Of a stretch of DNA of 64,000 nt, positions 1 to 9,022 are shown in pieces. The notes beneath the pieces were generated by a model, which saw only the letters and a list, made by a program, of their open reading frames with translations, was not told the origin of the DNA and searched no databases. The translations under genes were made by a program, and so were the position numbers. The stretch is from Paraburkholderia sp. UYCP14C (lineage in GTDB: Bacteria; Pseudomonadota; Gammaproteobacteria; Burkholderiales; Burkholderiaceae), in the NCBI RefSeq assembly GCF_004197395.1, contig NZ_SELS01000026.1, positions 1 through 64,000 of the forward strand. Reading direction: 5' to 3'. Position 1 is the stretch's first letter. Each line of letters begins with the position of its first letter.

Positions 1-86
1 CGGCCGAACAACTCGCCGGGCATTCCGTGTCCCTTCTTGCGGCAATCGATTAGTTCGCGATGCGTTTGAATCTGAACGGCAGACAT
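1..86 (-). CDS. 5' end of an unidentified gene cut by the left edge
   Basis: An open frame runs from an ATG at 84-86 off the left edge, giving 28 residues that begin MSAVQIQTHREL and contain CRKKGHGMPG. A purine-rich AGAGGGG lies about 6 nt upstream of the ATG, a plausible ribosome site. I do not recognise the family from so short a piece. The frame is uninterrupted and the composition looks native, so a genuine N-terminus is more likely than chance, but this is an inference. Confidence 0.4.
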   Translation of the reverse strand, partial: MSAVQIQTHRELIDCRKKGHGMPGELFG

Positions 87-344
87 TTGCGGCCCCTCTG
101 AATGAGAACGTTCGATAGCGATTGCGGCACTGATATGGCGCTGAGTATTGGACCGTGAAAATGCTCCGTCAACGCGCTTTATAAGCCGCGTGACATTCAT
201 TTAAATCATGCGAAAATGCCCGCGCAACATGGCTTTCGAAGCTGGGTGCCACTGGCGAATCGTTGGCCTGGGGTTTGTCCTGAAGACGATCATCGCCGCG
301 GGCCCAATCCCACCTGTTTTACCCGTCGACATAGGTGAGCGCGG
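87..344. other. Intergenic region, nothing recognised
   Basis: Part of it is AT-richer than the surroundings, for example around 180-215. It presumably holds the promoter of the leftward gene at the edge. I see no coding frame, repeat or RNA gene. Confidence 0.4.
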
Positions 345-472
345 ATGAAGACCACCAAAGGGCCGAAGGGCTATCGCCAGATCGCTTTCATCGTGGTTCC
401 CATGGCCGAACCATCACACCGGTAGTCACGCAGCTGCTCGACTGGATACGCGAAGACCCGGCGCCCCGCTGA
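345..472 (+). pseudogene. Possible C-terminal remnant of a LysR-type regulator
   Basis: The frame from 345 reads MKTTKGPKGYRQIAFIVVPM and stops at 425. One base out of phase it continues as VVTQLLDWIREDPAPR and stops at 470-472. The joined ending resembles the last ~40 residues of LysR regulators, where a conserved hydrophobic-proline stretch is followed by a WL/WI helix. A one-base indel near 417-425 would explain the break. The identification comes from pattern only; no DNA-binding domain is present. Confidence 0.28.
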
Positions 473-490
473 CTTTTCGCGCTGCCCTTA

Positions 491-865
491 GTGCCGCCCT
501 GGCAAGGTGCGATCAAGGTGCTCGAACCCGCTATCGGATGGCAACGACGAACTTCCGGGCTCAATGGAAGCGAAGACTATGTCGACCAGCACGTCAATGG
601 CATAGTTTGCGGCCCTGGCGGCATGGAAAGCCGCTATGACGTCCAGCTTGGCTTCTCGCTACTCGCGCCTCGTGCGCGATACCCCGATGATCGACATCCG
701 CCGGAAGCGGCCTATGTACTGATCAGTGCAGGGGAATTCCGCCAGCGCGACGGAGACTGGTTCGATCCCGGCATAGGCGGAGGCCTGCATAACCCGCCCG
801 GTTCCCAGCATGCAATGCGCTCGGGAACGAGCCCGCTCATTGCGCTGTGGTGTCTGCTCGTATAG
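491..865 (+). CDS. Cupin-type protein related to dimethylsulfoniopropionate lyases
   Basis: The 124-residue product has a single cupin barrel in its C-terminal two thirds. A conserved YPDDRHPPE segment and a later HNPPGSQHAM segment supply likely metal-ligand histidines, with the GDW turn between them. This arrangement resembles the DMSP lyase/DddL-like cupin family, whose members cleave DMSP or act on unknown substrates. Family members are usually longer (about 200 residues), so the N-terminal helical part is missing or decayed; the preceding 100 bases hold stop codons in this frame. Function as a lyase is not established, and a truncated pseudogene is possible. Confidence 0.45.
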   Translation: MPPWQGAIKVLEPAIGWQRRTSGLNGSEDYVDQHVNGIVCGPGGMESRYDVQLGFSLLAPRARYPDDRHPPEAAYVLISAGEFRQRDGDWFDPGIGGGLHNPPGSQHAMRSGTSPLIALWCLLV

Positions 866-1070
866 AGGCGTCGCACCTGTCACCGCTTCCTGAGCCGCAG
901 GAGCATTCAAGCATTTGCGGTGTTTCCCCCGCGCTCACTCCGTCGCGCTCTGCGCCTGGGAGGACGCCGCCGGGCTCGAGCCGCGCCGCACGCCGCCGAG
1001 CCACGCGGCCAGGCACGCATCAAAAATGAATACCGTGGCCCGATCGACGAACAGCGTCGACACCGGTAGC

Positions 1071-1415
1071 CTACGCGACAACGCCCCACACGATATGCGC
1101 GCGCACATCGTCGAGCGGTGTCGAGGGACTCGCGTCGTCCCCGTCCACTGTCTTCCCGACCCATAGCGCACGACCTGCGACCGTTTGATCCGACCACAGT
1201 CGACAGCGAAAGAACGCCTGCGTACCCTTCGCGTAGCCGTCCTCGTCCAGATACATGACGTCCGAGCCCGCGTTATGCAAACGCACGGACTGGATGTAGT
1301 CGCAATGCATCAGCGAATGGATTTCCCGCAGGACGCTGGGGGTATCGACAGCGGTGCGCTTTACCGCTTCCACGGTGCGCGTCCACGGATCGATGAGGTA
1401 GGCGGTCCTGGTCAT
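1071..1415 (-). CDS. Small hypothetical protein, DUF3846-like
   Basis: The 114-residue protein begins MTRTAYLIDPWTRTV. Its pattern of a short beta-rich start, a central DVMYLDEDGYAKG turn and a late AGRALWVGKTVDG strand resembles small uncharacterised proteins of the DUF3846 type found on proteobacterial chromosomes and plasmids. No signal peptide or membrane segment is visible. No strong ribosome site precedes the ATG. It is flanked by non-coding DNA on both sides, so there is no operon context. The family assignment is tentative; that it is a real gene is likelier, because the reverse frames lack comparable structure. Confidence 0.5.
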   Translation of the reverse strand: MTRTAYLIDPWTRTVEAVKRTAVDTPSVLREIHSLMHCDYIQSVRLHNAGSDVMYLDEDGYAKGTQAFFRCRLWSDQTVAGRALWVGKTVDGDDASPSTPLDDVRAHIVWGVVA

Positions 1416-2280
1416 GGCCGAATGCGCTCCCTCGCTGCGTCGCCATCAGATCGATGCCGACCGCATCGTGGATGGCGCAGCCAGCCCTGCGGCTCGGCCG
1501 TCCGGTCCCGCGCATCGCCACGCGTGCGCATGTCAACTGTCAGAAATTGCACGAGAAACACGATTGCCCCTATGAACAGACACTTGCGCGCGAAGCGACG
1601 TGATGTCGAGTGTCAGCGAGTCGGCGCTTGCGGCTTGGCTTCCGGCCCGCGGCGTCGCCTGAGAATGCGGCATGCGTTCTTCGTCCACGGAGAACGACCC
1701 CTAGTACCGCTAATACGCTCAACCCGTCCACCGTTCTGTCTGTGAAGCCGGCAAACTCTAAATGGGAAATCTGAACGTTTGCTGAACGAGTCGTGACCGA
1801 TATGCGGCGCGCACACATACGCCTACCGGGGGCTCGTGAATACACCGCGCCACGATCCGTGTGGTCACGACAGAGATCCCGGCGCCGCTGCCTCGGCACC
1901 CGAAAGAGACCCCTCAAACTCTCGATGTGAGCCACGTACGCCGCGAATTGCAACGGGAAGTAGTTCTCTCGATCCTTCTCAGCGGCCTCGTGGCGCTTTT
2001 CGTTGAAAGAGCTGGCGCGCGCCGCGGTGGAAGTCGTGATTGCCGTGGAATTGACGTGAGACGCGTGCGCTACGTAACGAGCTGCCATCGAGCGTTGCAC
2101 TTCGGCTCCGCGTCATCACTCCAGGGCTACATTTAAACTGCAGGGAACGGAGTGTTCCCGCCATCCACACATGTTTCCCGGACAACACTACGACGATGTG
2201 CGGCGGCGGCCATTGCGGACGCTCAGGCAATGACTTGAGTCAGGCCGCGCCAGCCGCTCGTGAACTTCGGTGCAGGAGCC
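1416..2280. other. 865-nt region without a supportable gene
   Basis: Several frames stay open for 60-180 codons on both strands, but their products are arginine- and serine-rich and resemble antisense shadows. None has a ribosome site with a sensible start. It may be decayed coding DNA between the small hypothetical gene and the S53 peptidase. Confidence 0.4.
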
Positions 2281-3522
2281 TCAGAAGCTTCCCAGCAGGT
2301 TGCCGACATTGGGAACACCCAGCCCTGTCACGTCGTCGTATCCCGGCCCAGCGGTACACAGCGCACAAGGTTTTCCGCTAGTGTCGTTCGAGCCGACCGT
2401 CACGTTATAGAAGCCGCTGTTCGAAGCCTGGTTCAGTCTGGTCTGGTAGATCACGCCATTGAAACCGTTATTTGGCGTCAGCAAGCCCGACACTGAAGAG
2501 CCTTTGCCATTCAGATACTGTCCGAGACGCGCCACGATCGCCGACCATTGAGGCGCCCCCTCACTCGTGCCGCCTATCGCATACCAGCCACCCTTGACAT
2601 AGACTGCAACCGGGCTTGCTGACGGGTCTGCGTTATACGCGACGTCCGGAATGCCGCGTTTGCCTTTGTTCAGCTTCAGTGCCGAACTATGGGTCGCCTT
2701 CAGGTAGGCGCTTTGAAAGGCTGGCATCGTCTCATAGATGCTTGCGCCGCCCCCTCCCTGAGACCACGCGATTTCGCTAGTGCTGGTTTGCGGCAACACG
2801 AGACTCGCGATCGTGGTACCGCCCACCGCCGTGACGTAGGGCGAAGCGGCCGGATAGATCTGATTGCTGCCGTCGTTCCCTGTATCGCCCGCGGCTGCGA
2901 AAAAAGCTACGCCGGGATGTTGCTTGAAAAAGCCGTCGTAATTCGACCTGGTTTCTGATGCATATTCCGGCGCCCCCCAACTCATCGACACCGCCGCGAC
3001 GTTCGGCTGCGCCACCGAAGCTTGAAGTGCTTTGAACAGGTCGGCCACGTTTGCGCTTGCGGCTTCAATCAGGACGATTTTGGCCGCGGGAGCCATCGCA
3101 TGCGCCCATTCCACATCGAGGCCGATCTCCATGTCCCAGTCGTTGGAAGACGCCGCGGGCGCGCTACTCAGATTGATCTGCTGAAAGCAGCCGTTCGTGG
3201 CATTGCATTGAGGTAGTCCGTAATAGGAGCTAAATGCGTTCAGGTCACTGGCGACGTCCGCCGAACCAGCTGCGTCGACGATGACAATAGTCTGACCTGC
3301 GCCCGTGTACTGGGGAGGCATGTTGTAGTGAGTCATCAGGTCGTTGGGGCTCAACGTGCCGGCAATGCCGCTGCCTGTGACCATCTGTCCCGTCATCTGA
3401 TCGATACGCTTCCAGTGAGAAACCGGGCTCGCGGGCGCGAAGTTTCCGCCATCGCCCGCGTCGCCACCGCAACCTGACAAACTGGCGATTACGCACAATG
3501 CGATTGTTGGATACATTTTCAT
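2281..3522 (-). CDS. Secreted S53 family serine-carboxyl peptidase (sedolisin)
   Basis: The 413-residue protein starts with a lipoprotein-type signal ending LSGC (Cys18). It then carries a complete S53 core: Glu132 and Asp136 in DWDMEIGLD, oxyanion Asp213 in AAAGDTGND, and Ser320 in GGTSEGAP. The C-terminal GYDDVTGLGVPN loop matches the calcium site. S53 enzymes are endopeptidases active at acid pH. The usual ~180-residue N-terminal pro-domain is absent, so either maturation differs or a short subfamily is represented. AGGAGA sits 8 nt before the ATG. It would act at or outside the outer membrane. It stands alone on the minus strand. Confidence 0.9.
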   Translation of the reverse strand: MKMYPTIALCVIASLSGCGGDAGDGGNFAPASPVSHWKRIDQMTGQMVTGSGIAGTLSPNDLMTHYNMPPQYTGAGQTIVIVDAAGSADVASDLNAFSSYYGLPQCNATNGCFQQINLSSAPAASSNDWDMEIGLDVEWAHAMAPAAKIVLIEAASANVADLFKALQASVAQPNVAAVSMSWGAPEYASETRSNYDGFFKQHPGVAFFAAAGDTGNDGSNQIYPAASPYVTAVGGTTIASLVLPQTSTSEIAWSQGGGGASIYETMPAFQSAYLKATHSSALKLNKGKRGIPDVAYNADPSASPVAVYVKGGWYAIGGTSEGAPQWSAIVARLGQYLNGKGSSVSGLLTPNNGFNGVIYQTRLNQASNSGFYNVTVGSNDTSGKPCALCTAGPGYDDVTGLGVPNVGNLLGSF

Positions 3523-3896
3523 TTGCCGCTTCTCCTAATCCCAGTTCAAAAATTGCTGCATGAAAAGCTCTCTTGAAACGGAGCGCAGCGTTTGTTTTCA
3601 CCAGCTTTTCGTGCTCGCCCAAGCATTCTGGAAAACGGGCTATTCAAGGACATGCCGACTGCGCATGACATCAGGCAATCCTCATCGACGCCGCATTCAA
3701 TCGGCAATCGAAATGAAATAGCTCGCAGGCGTCGATCAACGGATATCGACTTCGCTCTCTCATCCTCTACAGCGAAGTTCGGGCACGCCTCGTGAAAAAG
3801 GTGTGCTGTCGACATTACGCCAGGCGAGATCGTGATGAGAGTGATGTGCGCCGCACGCGGAGCAATCGTGGAGCGGTACGACGCAGCGGTAACCTG
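3523..3896. other. Intergenic region, nothing supported
   Basis: This holds the promoter side of the S53 gene. A minus frame of 89 codons (3546-3815) exists but has no ribosome site, no recognisable domain and unusual composition, so I do not call it. Confidence 0.4.
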
Positions 3897-4193
3897 TTAT
3901 TCCCGGTCGCTATTGCCACACGATTCGTCGTATAGATATGACGTATTCGCGGCAGTGGGCGGATCTGCCGACAGGTGGCTACGCGCTGGACGCACTGCTC
4001 GAATCCCGGGCGTCGTTCGAGACCGCGTTTCCTGATGGCGTGTCATGCCTATTTCGGGCACGACCTTAACCGACAGAAAATCGGGTTCAACAGGCTCATG
4101 AAAGTCTCGAAGAGCCTGTCTTGTCAGCGCAAACAGAGCGGCCAAGCTGGCCTGTTGCGTCGCAATGAGTTGTACAGGTGTGAAAACGGTCAT
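3897..4193 (-). pseudogene. Truncated phasin (PhaP-type) gene
   Basis: The first ~32 residues, MTVFTPVQLIATQQASLAAL and onward to LTRQALRDF, match the start of Burkholderia phasins, small proteins that coat polyhydroxyalkanoate granules. GGAGAA lies 5 nt before the ATG at 4191-4193. After this the phasin pattern (an alternating helix with ELN and VK signatures) dissolves into a basic, serine-rich tail of about 65 residues, unlike the ~185-residue family norm. I infer a frameshift or recombination that left only the 5' end. A short novel protein could still be made because the ribosome site is intact. Confidence 0.6.
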
Positions 4194-4940
4194 GCACGTT
4201 CTCCGTAAGTTCAACTCAGCTGGATAGGGACGCTAACCGGTACGTATAAAGGTCTTCTCCACAAACCTTATGCTTGAACGCACCGAGCGATCGTTGTGCA
4301 ACGCGTCATAGTGAGTTCATTCTAACGCGCTCATCGCGTGGTGGGTAGATGCTCTGATAGGCAAATACCCGAGGTGAAATTGGACAACAACTTTACGAAT
4401 TGGAACTCCATACCGCACACGTTAGGTCTGTGAACAGGCCCTTAAATCAGGCAGTTTCTGTTGCGCCGAAAAAATTACGCGACCACGGACACGTCGTCGG
4501 TAAATATCATCTCGCCATGCGCGGACTTGACGTGGTCACGCTCGATCGTGAGGAATACAAATGCATGAGACAAACTCGCGATCTTCCTCCTTGATGCCGA
4601 GAAGAATATTGCTTTTTTAAAGGTGGTTTATGTTTCCCGGTGGCACGAACATGAAAATGCCATGCAGATGTGTAGCTAACAATGATTTCGCTAGCTTTGC
4701 GCGTTGAGCTTCCCCGAGGTTATTTGCGAGTGCAGCCCTTCATCAATCGACCATCTTCGAACTCAGCGTCAAAAGCTACCGACGGCGCACTGCCCTGCAT
4801 CGTAGGTTCGCAAGCTGATCTATTGCCAATTGTCGGACGTAAGAAGACACGCAGGTATAAATAATGCGCATTGCGTCAACGCGATTGTTCGTGTACAGGT
4901 TGACCTTCTTGTGGTCCGGCTAACCGCTTTGAGAGGCACT
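4194..4940. other. 747-nt intergenic region, no gene supported
   Basis: AT content is higher here than in the neighbouring genes. Short plus frames at 4400-4594 and 4682-4864 lack recognisable domains and ribosome sites. The last ~100 bases include the SGNH gene leader. Confidence 0.4.
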
Positions 4941-6395
4941 ATGCACCGATTGCAAGAATTCGCCGATGGCACTTGCGCCTGCCATCGACGCGCGCTCGTT
5001 GCGCTTTTTGCGGCAGTCTGTGTGTCCTGTGGCGGTGGCGGTGGCGCGAGTGGGGGAACGGGCTCGGGCGGAACATCGGCGACCAGTTCCGGCGGAACAT
5101 CGGGGAGTGGTTCCGGCACAACATCGGGGAGCGGCTCCGGCGCAACATCGGGAGGCGTTTCCGGCGCATCGCCGGCGAGCGGTTCCAGCGCGACATCGGG
5201 AAGCGGTTCCGCCGCAACACCGGCGAGTGGTGCCAGCGCGCCATCGGGAAGTAGTTCTGCAGGTGTGTCCCAGGGCACGGCAGCGGTCCCATGGACCGGC
5301 ACCTGGGCTGTCGCACCATGGGTCACCCAGAGCCCGGGCTTCAACAACCAGACCGTGCGGCAGATCGTGCACACCAGCATTGGCGGGTCTGCCGTGCGTG
5401 TGCATCTGTCGAACCTTTACGGGAGCGGGTCCGTCGTGATCGGCAACGTTTACGTTGCGCTGCGCGACAGCGGTCCCAGTACGGTCGCCAGCAGCACCAG
5501 AACGGTAACGTTCGGAGGCCAGCAAAGTGTGACGCTGCCCGCAGGTGCGTCGATCGCAAGCGACCCTGTTCCCTTCGACGTGCCGCCACTCTCGGATCTT
5601 GCGGTCAGCGTGTATCTGCCCGGCGCAACCTCACCGCAGCCGACGGGCCACGACGGCTCGCTACAGGACGTCTATGTCGCGCCGGGCAACCTCGGTGCGG
5701 ACCCGAGCTTCACCGGCTTCACCACTAACCCTGCCGGTCAGGCCTATTACTTTTTGACGAACGTCGATGTTCAAAACCCCCAGGCGACGGGCGCGGTGGT
5801 GGCATTCGGCGCGTCGATCACCGACGGGAGCGCATCCAGCAGCAACGCTAATCGCCGTTGGCCGAACGATCTTGCCGTTCGCCTTTCCGACGCCGGCATG
5901 GTGGTCGGTGTATTGAACGAGGGAATCAGCGGCAATAACTTTTTCACCGACGACGCGGGCCAGGCGGGCCTGAATCGCTTCGATCGCGACGCGTTGGGCC
6001 AGCCCGGAGTGAAGTGGATCATCGTGTCCGACGATGCCGTCAACAACCTCAACACCGACACACCGTCTACCGCGCAGGATCTGATCGGCGCGTTTCAACA
6101 GCTGATCTCCCGCGCACATGGGGTCAACGTCAAGGTTGTCTGCTCCACGCTGACACCGTTTCGCGGCACGCAATACTGGACGGCCGCGATCGAAACGTCG
6201 CGCCAAGCGATCAACACGTTTGTGCTGAGCTCGTCGAGCGGCTGCGATGCCGTGCTGGACCAGGCTCGTGCCGTGAGCGATCCCGCCGACCCAGCCTCCT
6301 TCCTGCCGGCTTTCAACAGTGGCGACAACCTGCATCCGAACGACGCTGGCATGCAGGCGATCGCCAACGCATTGGACCTCAATAGCCTCAAGTGA
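4941..6395 (+). CDS. SGNH/GDSL-type hydrolase with repetitive linker
   Basis: The start at 4941 is chosen for GAGAGG placed 5 nt upstream; a longer frame begins at 4830. The 484-residue product has a basic N-terminus, a hydrophobic stretch with cysteines just before a Gly run (an imperfect lipobox), about 80 residues of Ser/Gly/Thr/Ala linker encoded by a 24-bp repeat, a beta-sandwich-like region, and an SGNH domain with block I AFGASITDG, a Gly block NEGISGN and a block V DNLHPND carrying the catalytic Asp-His. Such enzymes are esterases acting on polysaccharide or glycan acyl groups outside the cytoplasm. Block III reads VSDDAVNN in place of the usual GxND. Confidence 0.82.
   Translation: MHRLQEFADGTCACHRRALVALFAAVCVSCGGGGGASGGTGSGGTSATSSGGTSGSGSGTTSGSGSGATSGGVSGASPASGSSATSGSGSAATPASGASAPSGSSSAGVSQGTAAVPWTGTWAVAPWVTQSPGFNNQTVRQIVHTSIGGSAVRVHLSNLYGSGSVVIGNVYVALRDSGPSTVASSTRTVTFGGQQSVTLPAGASIASDPVPFDVPPLSDLAVSVYLPGATSPQPTGHDGSLQDVYVAPGNLGADPSFTGFTTNPAGQAYYFLTNVDVQNPQATGAVVAFGASITDGSASSSNANRRWPNDLAVRLSDAGMVVGVLNEGISGNNFFTDDAGQAGLNRFDRDALGQPGVKWIIVSDDAVNNLNTDTPSTAQDLIGAFQQLISRAHGVNVKVVCSTLTPFRGTQYWTAAIETSRQAINTFVLSSSSGCDAVLDQARAVSDPADPASFLPAFNSGDNLHPNDAGMQAIANALDLNSLK
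5065..5258 (+). repeat. 24-bp tandem repeat encoding the Ser/Gly linker
   Basis: About eight degenerate copies of a 24-bp unit built on GGAACATCGGGGAGTGGTTC lie within the SGNH hydrolase. They encode SGSGxTS-like residues. The unit is a multiple of three, so copy number change keeps the frame. The antisense strand also stays open through it. Confidence 0.75.
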
Positions 6396-6575
6396 TGACG
6401 TCATCCATGGAACCCTCGTTGCAGAGCAGCGGATAGCACGCGATGTCCGACGCGGACAGCCGCCTGACGGAAAAGAGCATACCCATGAGTTCGCCAGCGG
6501 CTCGCTCGTACGAATTGCATTTGCCTGTAGCGCCGACCATACTCGTCACGTCGGACACTTTCCGGGCGACCTTCG

Positions 6576-7250
6576 ATGAACGGTAACGAACCTCCTCGCG
6601 ACGGGCAGCGGCATTCACATGCTGACGAACACGATCACGATCACGCGGGCAGTGCTCTGCCGGAGATGGACTTGCGCGTCCGCGCACTGGAATCTCTGCT
6701 GGTCGAGAAGGGTTACGTCGATCCCAACGCGCTGGACGTACTGATCGAGACCTACGAGCACAAGGTCGGGCCGCGCAACGGTGCGCGCGTGATCGCGAAA
6801 GCGTGGGTCGACCCCGCGTACAAACGATGGTTACTCGACGACGCGACGGCAGCGATCGCGTCGCTCGGATATCAAGGCAGACAGGGCGAGCATATGGTCG
6901 TGCTGGAGAACACGCCCGCGGTCCACAACATGGTGGTCTGCACGTTGTGTTCATGCTATCCGTGGCCGGTACTCGGGCTTCCGCCAGTCTGGTACAAGTC
7001 GGCGCCCTACCGGTCACGTGCCGTTATCGATCCGCGGGGTGTATTGAAGGAATTCGGCTTTGAATTGGGCGCCGAAGTCGAGTTTCGCGTGTGGGACTCC
7101 ACCGCGGAGGTCCGCTATCTGGTGTTGCCTATGCAGCCTCCCGGCACTGCTGGTTTCTCCGAGGAAGCATTGGCCGACCTGGTGACACGCGATTCGATGA
7201 TCGGCGCGGGTCTGCCGAAAGGGTCGGAAGCCGCCCGGGAGTCGACATGA
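6576..7250 (+). CDS. nthA: Cobalt-type nitrile hydratase alpha subunit
   Basis: The 224-residue protein carries the metal-binding claw [10 protein letters not shown] (Cys122, Cys125, Ser126, Cys127). Thr in the second claw position marks the cobalt type; iron enzymes have Ser. Nitrile hydratase converts nitriles to amides in the cytoplasm, and the two later Cys become sulfinic/sulfenic ligands. The N-terminus holds an unusual His-rich run ([11 protein letters not shown], residues 13-23) that might bind metal. The stop overlaps the beta-subunit start by ATGA. Thiocyanate hydrolase gamma shares the claw, but the following beta and accessory genes favour nitrile hydratase. Confidence 0.9.
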   Translation: MNGNEPPRDGQRHSHADEHDHDHAGSALPEMDLRVRALESLLVEKGYVDPNALDVLIETYEHKVGPRNGARVIAKAWVDPAYKRWLLDDATAAIASLGYQGRQGEHMVVLENTPAVHNMVVCTLCSCYPWPVLGLPPVWYKSAPYRSRAVIDPRGVLKEFGFELGAEVEFRVWDSTAEVRYLVLPMQPPGTAGFSEEALADLVTRDSMIGAGLPKGSEAAREST

Positions 7251-7918
7251 ACGGTGCGCAAGATCTGGGTGGAATGCAATCGTTCGGCCCGATACGGCCG
7301 GAAACCGACGCGCTGATTTTTCACGCGGACTGGGAGCGTCGCGTGCTGGCGATTACGTTGGCGATGGGCGCGCTCGGTAAGTGGAACATCGACATGTCTC
7401 GTGCCGCGCGGGAGAGCTTGCCGCCTGCGCAATATCTCGCCAGCAGCTACTTCGAGATCTGGTTCGAAGGTCTGAAAAAGCTGCTGCTGGAAACGGGCTT
7501 GGCGACGACCGAGGAAATCGCTAACGGCGTGTCGAGCCGCTCGGGAGTGCCGGTGCCTCGCGTATTGATGGCTAGCGCCGTAGCCGCGACGCTACGCCGA
7601 GGCGGTCCCGTCGATCGTCCCGCGACCACCGAGGCGCGCTTCAAGATTGGCGACGCGGTCGTGACCCGTCAGTTCAACCCAGCAACGCATACGCGGTTGC
7701 CGCGTTATTGCCGAGGCAGGCGAGGTCGCGTCGTCGCGGTGCACGGTCCGCACGTGTTTCCCGACACCAACGCAATCGGCCTCGGTGAACAGCCACAATG
7801 GCTGTATACGATTCGCTTCGATGGGTCGGAACTGTGGGGCAAGGATACGACCGCGGCATCCGTCTGTGTCGATTGCTGGGAATCCTATCTCGAGTATCCG
7901 GATGTTGCGCCTGCCTGA
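7247..7918 (+). CDS. nthB: Nitrile hydratase beta subunit
   Basis: The start at 7247 overlaps the alpha stop (ATGA) and has GGGAG 5-6 nt upstream; longer in-frame starts would lie inside nthA. The 223-residue product opens [16 protein letters not shown], the standard beta-subunit N-terminus. It ends with the SH3-like domain, including [10 protein letters not shown], a [11 protein letters not shown] strand and [21 protein letters not shown] is seen in part. The beta subunit closes the active site and supports claw assembly. Length is normal for the family. It is translationally coupled to both neighbours. Confidence 0.92.
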   Translation: MNGAQDLGGMQSFGPIRPETDALIFHADWERRVLAITLAMGALGKWNIDMSRAARESLPPAQYLASSYFEIWFEGLKKLLLETGLATTEEIANGVSSRSGVPVPRVLMASAVAATLRRGGPVDRPATTEARFKIGDAVVTRQFNPATHTRLPRYCRGRRGRVVAVHGPHVFPDTNAIGLGEQPQWLYTIRFDGSELWGKDTTAASVCVDCWESYLEYPDVAPA

Positions 7919-7919
7919 T

Positions 7920-8288
7920 ATGACACACACCCAGTCGAACCTGCCCGAATTGCACGCTGCGTTGCCGGCATTGCCTTGTGACGATGCAGGGCCCGTTTTC
8001 AGCGCGCCATGGGAAGCCAGGGCGTTTGCAATGACGTTGAGTCTGCATCGGCGCGGCCTGTTCACGTGGGCCGAATGGGCGGAATGTCTGGGACAGACCA
8101 TCCGCGATGCGCAGTCGGCCGGCGACCCGGACCACGGCGACACTTACTATGGCCACTGGTTGACGGCATTGGAACTCATCAGTGCCCGCAAGGGCTTGCT
8201 GACCGCCGGTATTCTCGAGCAGCGCCGGAGCGAGTGGGATATCGCAGCGAGACATACACCGCATGGGCAGCCGATCGAATTGAAGTGA
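7920..8288 (+). CDS. Nitrile hydratase accessory (activator) protein
   Basis: The 122-residue protein contains GPVFSAPWEARAFAM, then LHRRGLFTWAEWAECLG and HGDTYYGHWLTALE. This is the signature of the small nitrile hydratase accessory protein, which resembles the beta-subunit N-terminus and delivers cobalt or assists claw oxidation by subunit swapping. ATG 7920 follows the nthB stop by one base; an ATG at 7902 in the same frame, inside nthB, would add six residues and is also possible. As third gene of the operon it completes a standard alpha-beta-activator set. Confidence 0.85.
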   Translation: MTHTQSNLPELHAALPALPCDDAGPVFSAPWEARAFAMTLSLHRRGLFTWAEWAECLGQTIRDAQSAGDPDHGDTYYGHWLTALELISARKGLLTAGILEQRRSEWDIAARHTPHGQPIELK

Positions 8289-8367
8289 ATGTGCGCGCTT
8301 TGTGCATCCCAGCGCGGTGCTGCTTGCTCGCGCAGCAGTCGAGACGGCCCCATCGCCGCGCACGCAG

Positions 8368-8913
8368 CTAGTTGCCCTTAAGCGAGCCGAACACTTTCTG
8401 GTTCACCAGGCCTGAGCCACCACAGGTATACAGCTCGTAGCCCAGTAGCTCACCGGGATCGATGCGCGGCGCGTTCGTGGCCAGGCTATTCTCAAGCAAC
8501 AGCTCAAAATGCAGATGGGCGGGTTCCCCGACCGCATTACCCGACATACCCGTTTTCCCGATCCGGTCAGTCTCACTTACCGAGTCGCCTTTGCTAACTT
8601 CGACATGACTCAGGTGCGCATAGAGTGCGTAGAGCTTTTCATAGTTCTCGATTCCAATGGAAGCGTTCAATCCGGGCTTGTACTTTGGATTTTTGAGTTC
8701 AAGCAAGATGCAGCGGCCGAAGCCTGACACGTTTGCGTATACCTGGACAACAGTTCCATCCGCTACGGCGAACACCGGAGAATTGGGTTCTGCGGAGAGA
8801 TCCCAGCCTTTGTGCCATCTCGTTCCATTGTTCCGAACCTTGCCGAAAGAGTTGCCGAGAGCCTCATGCGGTCCATCTGAGCGAATCGTGTTCACTACAA
8901 GAGGCAGAGTCAT
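8368..8913 (-). CDS. M23 family metallopeptidase without signal peptide
   Basis: The 181-residue protein is a LytM/peptidase M23 domain almost end to end. It has the zinc site His34 and Asp38 (HKGWDL), and HLHFE with His133 and His135. M23 enzymes cut peptidoglycan cross-links or glycine-rich peptides. AAGGAG lies 6 nt before the ATG, and the N-terminus MTLPLVVNTIRSDGPH shows no signal peptide, so it is either exported by another route (for example as an effector) or acts inside. It is 109 nt downstream of the CHAT gene on the same strand and may be the third gene of that unit. Confidence 0.88.
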   Translation of the reverse strand: MTLPLVVNTIRSDGPHEALGNSFGKVRNNGTRWHKGWDLSAEPNSPVFAVADGTVVQVYANVSGFGRCILLELKNPKYKPGLNASIGIENYEKLYALYAHLSHVEVSKGDSVSETDRIGKTGMSGNAVGEPAHLHFELLLENSLATNAPRIDPGELLGYELYTCGGSGLVNQKVFGSLKGN

Positions 8914-9022
8914 GTCGCTACTCCTTTTGATGATGCCAGGCCGTGCGTTATCTCACCAAACGCGAAGGTTTTCGAACTACCCCAGCCCATTGCCGCGCTG
9001 ATGAAGCTGATGACGCTATCGT

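Noticed and set aside
1570-2100. 176-codon minus frame
   Set aside because: No ribosome site, biased composition and no recognisable domain; reported only as an empty region.
6394-6405. Perfect 12-bp palindrome GATGACGTCATC at the SGNH stop codon
   Set aside because: Too short and isolated to assign as a terminator or operator.
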